Of a stretch of DNA of 6,872 nucleotides, positions 1 through 4,589 are shown piece after piece; within the stretch, counting starts at the first letter, position 1, and every line of letters starts with the position of its first letter. The DNA comes from Spirochaetota bacterium (GTDB taxonomy: Bacteria; Spirochaetota; Spirochaetia; B11-G9): assembly GCA_003641695.1 (NCBI GenBank), contig QNBL01000149.1, positions 1-6,872 on the forward strand. Direction: 5' to 3'. The notes under the pieces are model-generated. The model had not been told where the DNA came from and searched no databases. It was given only the letters and a program-made list of their open reading frames with translations. Both the position numbers and the translations under genes were made by a program.

Positions 1-1290
1 CGAACCAATATCAGCTCCCGGAAACGATAACCATACCCCGTTAAGCCCGAGAAAACGGGGCACAACAAGAACCAGAGGAATAAGAAAAATAATCTGACGG
101 GTCATTCCAAGTATAAGCGATGGAAGTGCTTTTCCTACAGCCTGAAAAAAAGCAGCACCCACTATTTGAATTCCGATCAAAGGAATAAATAGTACGACCC
201 GCCGGATGGCATTAACAGACAAACCTATAAGGGTTTTATCGGTTGTAAAAAGCCTTATTAAGAATTCGGGGAGCAACATCATAACGAGGAAAGACAGCGT
301 GGACATGATAGTTGCAATGAGCACAGACACCTTTATTGAGTGCTGGACCCGGTCGAATTTACGTGCCCCGTAATTGTAGCCTGCTATTGGCTGAAATCCC
401 TGTACAATTCCAAACAACGGCATGAGGGTAAACATTAAAAGCTTGTTAATAACCCCGTATGAAGAAATAGCCAGATCGCCTCCGTATACCATAAGAACAT
501 TATTTAGAATAACAGCAAGAACACTTCCTCCTGCCTGACGTATAAAAGCGGGAAGACCAATAAGAACTATTTCTTTTAAAAGGGTAAAATCGGGAACAAG
601 GTGGCGTATTTTAATTTTTAAAGAACTTTGCCCGGTTATGAAGAAAAGGAGAAGATAAATAAAGGATAGCCCTTGTGATATAACTGTTGCAACAGCTGCA
701 CCTTTAATCCCCATATGAAAGACAAAAATAAATACAGGATCCAGGATTATATTCATCACAGTCCCAATAAGCATACTTATCATTGCTGCCATTGCCCTTC
801 CCTCAGACCTGACAATATTATTGGAGGCCATGGTGAAACTAATCAGGGGAGTGCCGAATAAAATGACCGATAAGTAAGCTCTCGCATATGCAAGAAGCGT
901 ATCCGATGCTCCGAAGAGACGCAATAATGGGTCAAGGAAAATGACGCCAATACCGGACATGAGTAATCCGAGAAGAACAGCCGCCGTTAATGCTGTACCC
1001 GCAGCATGGTAGGCATTATCTCTGTCACCGGAGCCAAGATTTCTTGATATTACCGATGCAGCACCAACTCCAATTGTCATACCGATAGCCATAACGATCA
1101 TCTGAAAAGGAAATGCTATTGTTAGCCCTCCAATTGCCAAAGGTCCAACCCCTCTTCCAAGGTATATTGTATCAACAACATTATACAGAGCGTTTACAAT
1201 CATCCCTATCATTGCAGGAATTGAAAGCTTTGCAAGCAGCTTTCCAATACTCATAGTTCCCAGTATCTCATCTTTATATTTTGCAGCCAT
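1..1290 (-). CDS. MATE family multidrug efflux transporter (3' end cut by window)
   Basis: The reading frame runs without a stop from an ATG at 1288-1290 to the left edge: 430 codons of a family usually about 450 long, so only the last few residues are missing. The translation is almost wholly hydrophobic helices. The N-terminus reads KLSIPAMIGMIVNALYNVVD, then GVGPLAIGG and GVGAASVISRNLGSGD, all typical of the DinF/MepA-like branch of MATE pumps. The second half repeats the pattern (LIGLPAFIRQAGG, then GFQPIAGYNYGARKFDR), matching the two six-helix bundles. MATE proteins are inner-membrane exporters of cationic drugs and dyes driven by Na+ or H+; the substrate here cannot be read. The start overlaps the stop of the upstream marR gene by one base (TAATG) and has an AGGAG ribosome site at 1298-1302, 7 bases away, so the two are one translationally coupled operon. 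The arrangement resembles mepR-mepA of Staphylococcus aureus, where the MarR protein represses the pump. Confidence 0.93.
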   Translation of the reverse strand, partial: MAAKYKDEILGTMSIGKLLAKLSIPAMIGMIVNALYNVVDTIYLGRGVGPLAIGGLTIAFPFQMIVMAIGMTIGVGAASVISRNLGSGDRDNAYHAAGTALTAAVLLGLLMSGIGVIFLDPLLRLFGASDTLLAYARAYLSVILFGTPLISFTMASNNIVRSEGRAMAAMISMLIGTVMNIILDPVFIFVFHMGIKGAAVATVISQGLSFIYLLLFFITGQSSLKIKIRHLVPDFTLLKEIVLIGLPAFIRQAGGSVLAVILNNVLMVYGGDLAISSYGVINKLLMFTLMPLFGIVQGFQPIAGYNYGARKFDRVQHSIKVSVLIATIMSTLSFLVMMLLPEFLIRLFTTDKTLIGLSVNAIRRVVLFIPLIGIQIVGAAFFQAVGKALPSLILGMTRQIIFLIPLVLVVPRFLGLNGVWLSFPGADIGS

Positions 1291-1745
1291 TATTTTGCTC
1301 CTAATTTTGCTGTTATATCTTCCAGTATTTCAACAGCATTGATAAATCGGTTATAATCTTTGTCTGATAGAACAGCTAACTTTTGTTCTATCTGCTTACT
1401 TATTAAATCCATCCTCTGCTTAACCAGTTTCCGCCCTGCAGCAGTCAGGTTTATGTGTACTTTCCTTCTGTCTTTATCATCCCGTTTCCTCTCCACCAGT
1501 TCAAATCGAATAAGATTGTCTATTACCGAAGTAAAGGAACCTTTTTCCATATTAAGGATTCTGCACGATGTTGACATGTTTAACGACTGTTCCGAGTAGA
1601 GAATCATGAGAGTTTTCTGCTGTGTTTTATTTAATTTGACATCTTCCCCTGTTTGAGAGAATTCAATATGCGTCACATTATGAAACAACTGATACATAAG
1701 ATGGGGCAGGGTTTTTAATAGTTTGACGGTAAAATCAGTATCCAC
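1290..1745 (-). CDS. MarR family transcriptional regulator, probable repressor of the MATE pump
   Basis: A 151-residue winged-helix protein of normal MarR length. An N-terminal dimerisation helix (about 5-28) precedes the DNA-binding domain: helix at 39-52, helix-turn-helix with recognition helix about 67-80 (KGSFTSVIDNLI), and a wing at 86-100 carrying the classic DDKDRRKVHINLT motif. A long C-terminal dimerisation helix pair follows (about 105-148). The frame also opens at a GTG at 1755-1757, but that codon lies inside the ribosome site AAGGTGG (1754-1760). The GTG at 1743-1745 sits 8 bases downstream of this site and is the better start. The stop overlaps the pump's start. MarR proteins usually repress their own operon and release DNA on binding a small aromatic or toxic ligand. 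The palindrome at 1781-1792 is the likely operator. The family is certain; the ligand is unknown. Confidence 0.92.
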   Translation of the reverse strand: MDTDFTVKLLKTLPHLMYQLFHNVTHIEFSQTGEDVKLNKTQQKTLMILYSEQSLNMSTSCRILNMEKGSFTSVIDNLIRFELVERKRDDKDRRKVHINLTAAGRKLVKQRMDLISKQIEQKLAVLSDKDYNRFINAVEILEDITAKLGAK

Positions 1746-1753
1746 AACCAAAA

Positions 1754-1760
1754 CCACCTT
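1754..1760 (-). promoter_or_regulatory. Ribosome binding site deciding the marR start
   Basis: The minus strand reads AAGGTGG here. It covers the upstream in-frame GTG (1755-1757) and lies 8 bases before the GTG at 1743-1745, so it favours the shorter 151-residue protein. Confidence 0.55.
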
Positions 1761-1764
1761 TTTT

Positions 1765-1793
1765 GTTAGATTCCTTATTATTAGATATCTAAC
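1765..1793. promoter_or_regulatory. Probable MarR operator upstream of the marR-MATE operon
   Basis: A perfect 12-bp palindrome, TTAGATATCTAA, occupies 1781-1792. A further half-site, GTTAGAT at 1765-1771, is an exact inverted match to ATCTAAC at 1787-1793. This places three TTAGAT-type half-sites within 29 bp, between the AT-rich promoter zone and the marR ribosome site. Size, symmetry and position fit MarR-family operators and autorepression. Candidate promoter hexamers for the minus strand (for example TTGATT with TTAGAT 17 bases on) are weak, so I do not fix the promoter; any start here would overlap the palindrome. Confidence 0.55.
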
Positions 1794-1881
1794 TATTATT
1801 CCAGAAAAAAATCAAGTAGTTTCAAAAAAGAATTCCGCCCTTTTCTGATATGGTTCAAGGCACTCAAACAAGGAGATAACT

Positions 1882-1992
1882 ATGGCATATATACAAGAAC
1901 CGGAGCGAATTCCCTGGTATCTCAACATTCCTTAGATTATGCGCCGGATGCTGGATGTTTGGTATCCTGATACGTCTGCATATACTCAGTGA
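1882..1992 (+). pseudogene. Remnant of a carboxymuconolactone decarboxylase (AhpD-like) gene, N-terminal fragment
   Basis: An AAGGAG ribosome site at 1870-1875 stands 6 bases before an ATG that opens only 17 codons (MAYIQEPERIPWYLNIP) before TAG at 1933-1935. In the same frame a second stretch follows (IMRRMLDVWYPDTSAYTQ) to TGA at 1990-1992. The opening, with its IPWYL segment, resembles from memory the N-terminus of carboxymuconolactone decarboxylase-like proteins, which are usually 150-200 residues and carry a CxxC-type catalytic pair. The pair and the rest of the domain are absent. The TAG could be a TGG Trp codon changed by one base. I infer a decayed and deleted gene; a short leader peptide is the alternative. 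Assignment to the family rests on about 15 residues and is tentative. Confidence 0.35.
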
Positions 1993-2071
1993 AGAAGGTG
2001 TGTGAAGATTGCAGCTTTGAGACAGAAGCATAATTCTCAGCAGTAAACAATCTTATTTGAGAGCACTATCT

Positions 2072-2254
2072 TTATACCCGGTATTTGAAAATATTTCTTA
2101 AAACTCCTGCTGCTTTTCCCAAAAATGGCGGATTGAGGTAGTTAAGCTTGGTTTCACGATTCCTCATAATCACCATGTCAGGATCAGCTTCAGGAAGGAC
2201 TGAACGAAACTTGATTCGTGCCTCAGGAGAACAGCAAGCAGGAAGATCTTCCAT
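2072..2254 (-). CDS. Small hypothetical protein, 60 residues
   Basis: I do not recognise this protein. The case for a real gene is its translation signal: AAGGAGGA at 2261-2268 on the minus strand, 6-7 bases before ATG at 2252-2254, among the best ribosome sites in the window. The product has no signal peptide or clear membrane helix. It begins MEDLPACCSPEARIKFRS, with an adjacent cysteine pair at residues 7-8, an acidic middle (PEADPDMV), and a basic C-terminus ending LRNIFKYRV. A possible -10 (TAAAAT, 2291-2296) and an imperfect palindrome (2271-2284) lie upstream. It is divergent from the polyferredoxin operon and sits beside a gene remnant, so it may itself be the surviving N-terminal piece of a longer gene; no continuation of similar character is visible downstream in other frames. 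Confidence 0.5.
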   Translation of the reverse strand: MEDLPACCSPEARIKFRSVLPEADPDMVIMRNRETKLNYLNPPFLGKAAGVLRNIFKYRV

Positions 2255-2260
2255 AGGTAT

Positions 2261-2268
2261 TCCTCCTT
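2261..2268 (-). promoter_or_regulatory. Strong ribosome binding site of the 60-residue protein
   Basis: AAGGAGGA on the minus strand is an almost complete anti-16S match, 6 bases before the ATG. It is the chief reason to treat the small gene as translated. Confidence 0.6.
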
Positions 2269-2270
2269 GT

Positions 2271-2284
2271 GTTATTCGGATAAC
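2271..2284. promoter_or_regulatory. Imperfect palindrome in the leader of the 60-residue gene
   Basis: GTTATTCGGATAAC has 5-bp arms (GTTAT/ATAAC) around a 4-base centre. It lies between a possible minus-strand -10 (TAAAAT, 2291-2296) and the ribosome site at 2261-2268, where an operator would sit. A palindrome this short can arise by chance. Confidence 0.25.
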
Positions 2285-2345
2285 CCCCTGATTTTAACAC
2301 ATTCGAACAGACTTTAAAGAAGTGAATTTACAGCAGCAATTTTCC

Positions 2346-2374
2346 TTGACAAGAGGAAGAATCAGGCTTATAGT
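2346..2374 (+). promoter_or_regulatory. Sigma70-type promoter of the polyferredoxin-marR operon
   Basis: A perfect -35 TTGACA (2346-2351) and a -10 TATAGT (2369-2374, one mismatch to consensus) are separated by exactly 17 bases. Transcription would start around 2381-2383, inside the adjoining palindrome, leaving a leader of about 30 bases with AAGGA at 2397-2401 before the ATG at 2411. This is the most convincing promoter in the window. Confidence 0.8.
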
Positions 2375-2390
2375 TAGTTAGACTAACTAA
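2374..2390. promoter_or_regulatory. MarR-type operator overlapping promoter -10 and start site
   Basis: TTAGTTAGACTAACTAA is a perfect inverted repeat with 8-bp arms and one central base. It begins on the last base of the -10 hexamer and covers the expected transcription start, so a bound dimer would block RNA polymerase. Length and symmetry fit the MarR family, and the second gene of the operon encodes a MarR protein, so autorepression is the simplest reading. The arms themselves contain tandem TTAG units. Confidence 0.7.
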
Positions 2391-2410
2391 TTTCATAAGG
2401 ACGTATTAAA

Positions 2411-3049
2411 ATGAAAAAGAAACTGTCAATAAAAACAGTAACCAGGGTACTGTCCCAACTTTTGTTTTTAGGAATCTTTATCACTCTTGTAGCACATAGG
2501 CGTCTCCAGCTTTGGATGCCGATTTTTCTTGCCGGGGTGCTGCTGTCTCTTATCTTCAACAGATTCTACTGCGGATGGATGTGCCCGATGGGAACCCTGT
2601 TCAGACCTATAAACTGGATCTACGGCAAACTGGGAATAAAAAGACTGAAAACACCGGGATTCTTCAAGAACAGAATTATCAGATATATTATTCTTCTGTT
2701 TATGGCAGCCTCTTTGATAATATCTTTCAAGCTTAAAGTCCGGGTAAACATCCTTATTTACGTCACAGCCCTTTCCGTACTGGTAACTCTATTCTTTGAG
2801 GAATCATTCTGGCATCACCATATCTGCCCCTACGGAGCTTTGTTGTCTCTTTCGTCCCGTCCTTCAGTGTTGAGCGTAAAGATCGATGAAGAAAACTGTA
2901 CCGCCTGCGGGCTATGCCAGAAGGTCTGTCCTGCGGATTCAATCGAAACACTACCCTCTAAAAAAAGGCATATTATTAAAAACGAATGTCTTACCTGTTT
3001 TAAATGCCAGGAAGTATGCCCTGTAGATGTGATACATTACCAATCGTGA
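2411..3049 (+). CDS. Membrane-anchored polyferredoxin, NapH/MauN-like 4Fe-4S binding protein
   Basis: A 212-residue protein with about four membrane helices (residues 10-28, 33-50, 89-106, 111-129) and a C-terminal ferredoxin domain. After helix 2 comes the family motif FYCGWMCPMG (Cys54, Cys58). After helix 4 comes FWHHHICPYG (Cys139), where related proteins often have CxxxCP, so His135 stands in the first cysteine position. Two [4Fe-4S] motifs follow: Cys163, 166, 169, 173 (CTACGLCQKVCP) and Cys193, 196, 199, 203 (CLTCFKCQEVCP). Relatives such as NapH pass electrons between the quinone pool or a cytosolic donor and membrane or periplasmic reductases; the partner here is not shown. The ferredoxin domain follows helix 4, so with an even helix count it would lie on the same side as the basic N-terminus (MKKK), presumably the cytoplasm. 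Stop and the next gene's start overlap by two bases, so it is co-expressed with a MarR regulator. Confidence 0.88.
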   Translation: MKKKLSIKTVTRVLSQLLFLGIFITLVAHRRLQLWMPIFLAGVLLSLIFNRFYCGWMCPMGTLFRPINWIYGKLGIKRLKTPGFFKNRIIRYIILLFMAASLIISFKLKVRVNILIYVTALSVLVTLFFEESFWHHHICPYGALLSLSSRPSVLSVKIDEENCTACGLCQKVCPADSIETLPSKKRHIIKNECLTCFKCQEVCPVDVIHYQS

Positions 3050-3450
3050 ATACGGAACGCACTCTAATAGATCTTTTAAAAAAACTGATGGCCACAGGGG
3101 CAGGTAAGCCTCCTGCAGTAAAGATAGGACTCTCACCTACCGAGATAAACATCGTTGACCTTCTTGTTATTCACCGTCATTTAACATTAAAAGATCTTTC
3201 CCGTCTGCTCGAGCTCTCCCCTCCTACAGTAAGTGTTGCAGTAAAAAAAATGGAAGAAAGCGGACTGATACTCAAGATTTCAAACAGCCGGGACAAAAGA
3301 GTCACCATACTTGAACTTTCAGAGAAAGCAGAAAATCTTTTCCGGGAAATAGAGAAATACCGACAGGCAAAGGTAAAAAAACTTGTGTCAAATTTAAACA
3401 AGGAGGAGCAGAAACTATTCCTGCACCTCCTTGACAAAGCGGTAAAGTAG
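3046..3450 (+). CDS. Short MarR family transcriptional regulator, probable autorepressor
   Basis: The frame extends back to an ATG at 3004, but those codons lie inside the polyferredoxin gene. The GTG at 3046-3048 overlaps the preceding TGA (GTGA), the usual form of translational coupling, and gives 134 residues, slightly short for MarR. No ribosome site precedes it at normal spacing, so expression should depend on upstream translation. The winged helix is clear: LSPTEINIVDLLVIHRH (29-45), LTLKDLSRLLELSPPTVSVA (46-65, helix-turn-helix with recognition helix), and a wing around 78-90 (ISNSRDKRVTILEL) with the conserved D-x-R pair. C-terminal helices (93-134) would dimerise. The N-terminal helix is reduced. 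There is no cysteine after the start, so redox sensing through thiols is unlikely; the ligand is unknown. The palindrome at 2374-2390 is the obvious target. Confidence 0.87.
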   Translation: MNTERTLIDLLKKLMATGAGKPPAVKIGLSPTEINIVDLLVIHRHLTLKDLSRLLELSPPTVSVAVKKMEESGLILKISNSRDKRVTILELSEKAENLFREIEKYRQAKVKKLVSNLNKEEQKLFLHLLDKAVK

Positions 3451-3458
3451 TTACCTTA

Positions 3459-3827
3459 TCAGTTCTCAACCTCTGCCGCCGTTAAAATGTTTCCTGAAGG
3501 GTCAGTGAATTTGAACATCCTGAGCCCCTGCTCCGGAAAATCTCTCATATCCCCTTTTAAGGGAACATCCCTGGCTTGCAGAGTTTTTCTAAAATCATCG
3601 ATTCCCTCCACACTCAGGGTCAAGTATTCATTCACCGGATGCTTTCCTTTCTGTGCCCATTTATTAAGAGCGATAAAGGCGTTCTGGGTTCCGGGAATCG
3701 AAAGCTCAACCCATCCATCGGATTCAAAGACAACATTCATCCCCAAAACATTGGAATAAAACGTCTTTGACTTTTCGATATCTGTAGTCCAGACAAAGGA
3801 TAGAATACTTTTATACCTTTGACTCAT
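3459..3827 (-). CDS. VOC superfamily protein (glyoxalase/bleomycin-resistance fold)
   Basis: A 122-residue single-domain protein with two beta-alpha-beta-beta-beta modules. The first opens ILSFVWTTDIEKSKTFYSNV and LGMNVVFESDGWVELSIPG. The second has YLTLSVEGIDDFRKTLQARD and ends in the signature FTDPSGNIL, followed by AEVE. A GTG at 3828-3830 is also in frame, but AAGGAG at 3835-3840 lies 7 bases from the ATG at 3825-3827, so I choose the ATG. The first strand has no metal-ligand histidine (FVWTTD), which argues against a classical glyoxalase I. The superfamily includes isomerases, dioxygenases and drug-binding proteins, so the reaction is unknown. Its start lies 17 bases inside the preceding oxidoreductase gene, so it is the last gene of that operon. 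Its stop is 8 bases from the convergent MarR stop. Confidence 0.85.
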   Translation of the reverse strand: MSQRYKSILSFVWTTDIEKSKTFYSNVLGMNVVFESDGWVELSIPGTQNAFIALNKWAQKGKHPVNEYLTLSVEGIDDFRKTLQARDVPLKGDMRDFPEQGLRMFKFTDPSGNILTAAEVEN

Positions 3828-4572
3828 CACGATACTCCTTTTTAAACATTATTCCCGCAGTCGGGCACACATTCACACACTCACCACAGCCATCGCAGCT
3901 TGTATTAACCAGAGAACGTCCGAAGGGTGCAGTCATTCTCGTGGTAAATCCTCTGCCTACATAGCTTAATACATTAAACCCCTTGATCTCGGCACAGGCC
4001 CTGACACATGCTCCGCAGTTAATACACTTGTTGATCTCCATCTTTATCTTTTCATGGGAATAATCAATCTGGTACTTACGGATTTCTCCGCCGAAATAAA
4101 GCTGGTCGGCATTGTACCGGGTAGAGTACTCTCTGAGTTTACAGCTATCCGCGGCATCGCATCCGCATTCCAGACATCTTGCCGCATCCTCTCTCGCTTT
4201 CTCCTTCGAAAATCCGGTTTCAATTTCCTCAAAGGTAGTCACTCTCTTTTTCTTTTCAAGAACAGGCATTTTGACCTTATCCACCTTTTCAATACCCTTG
4301 AACAGCTCCTCACTTACCTGATCCAGAGGACCCATTGTCGAATTAAAGAGAACCGGTTCTCCTGTTACTTTCTCTCCCTTAAGATACTGGTTTACAGAGT
4401 ATGCAGTTTTACGGCCGTTACCGACAGCCCGTACGGCAATATCAGCTCCTGTCTGACAGTCACCGCAGGCAAATATTCCAGGTCTGTCGGTCATAAAAGT
4501 CTTCGGATCAGTCTGAATTGTTCCCCACCTGGTCAACCCTACACCGGTGTCTATAATTCCGTCGGGAATCAC
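3811..4572 (-). CDS. C-terminal part: end of GltD-like FAD domain plus two 4Fe-4S ferredoxin motifs
   Basis: The first possible start in this frame is a GTG at 4570-4572 inside the conserved sequence AIGQKVIPDGI. The frame already encodes family sequence upstream of it (RRPVPVEGSEYEIQATAVIS, about 4590-4650), so the GTG is not a natural start and has no ribosome site. From that GTG (253 residues) the FAD-closing motif GIFACGDCQTGADIAVRAV is at 32-50. A cysteine cluster CLECGCDAADSC is at 133-144. Two [4Fe-4S] motifs follow: Cys183, 186, 189, 193 (CINCGACVRAC) and Cys226, 229, 232, 236 (CDGCGECVNVCP). The latter should link the flavin to ferredoxin or to the NuoF-like subunit. The 3' end overlaps the VOC gene by 17 bases, which implies ribosomes normally translate through it. 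Confidence 0.75.
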   Translation of the reverse strand: MIPDGIIDTGVGLTRWGTIQTDPKTFMTDRPGIFACGDCQTGADIAVRAVGNGRKTAYSVNQYLKGEKVTGEPVLFNSTMGPLDQVSEELFKGIEKVDKVKMPVLEKKKRVTTFEEIETGFSKEKAREDAARCLECGCDAADSCKLREYSTRYNADQLYFGGEIRKYQIDYSHEKIKMEINKCINCGACVRACAEIKGFNVLSYVGRGFTTRMTAPFGRSLVNTSCDGCGECVNVCPTAGIMFKKEYRDESKV

Positions 4573-4589
4573 TTTCTGTCCGATAGCGC

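Noticed and set aside
2005..2054. Inverted repeat AAGATTG/CAATCTT in the gene-poor region
   Set aside because: It has 7-bp arms separated by 36 bases, with no T run and no link to a gene; this is expected by chance in AT-rich DNA.
3004..3045. Upstream ATG start (3004 or 3016) for the second MarR gene
   Set aside because: These codons fall within the ferredoxin motif of the preceding gene, have no well-spaced ribosome site, and give a cysteine-rich out-of-frame peptide foreign to MarR proteins.
3441..3460. Possible bidirectional terminator between the convergent MarR and VOC genes (GGTAA, loop AGTAG, TTACC)
   Set aside because: The stem is only 5 bp, mostly A-T, and has no proper T run on either side, so it cannot be supported as a terminator.
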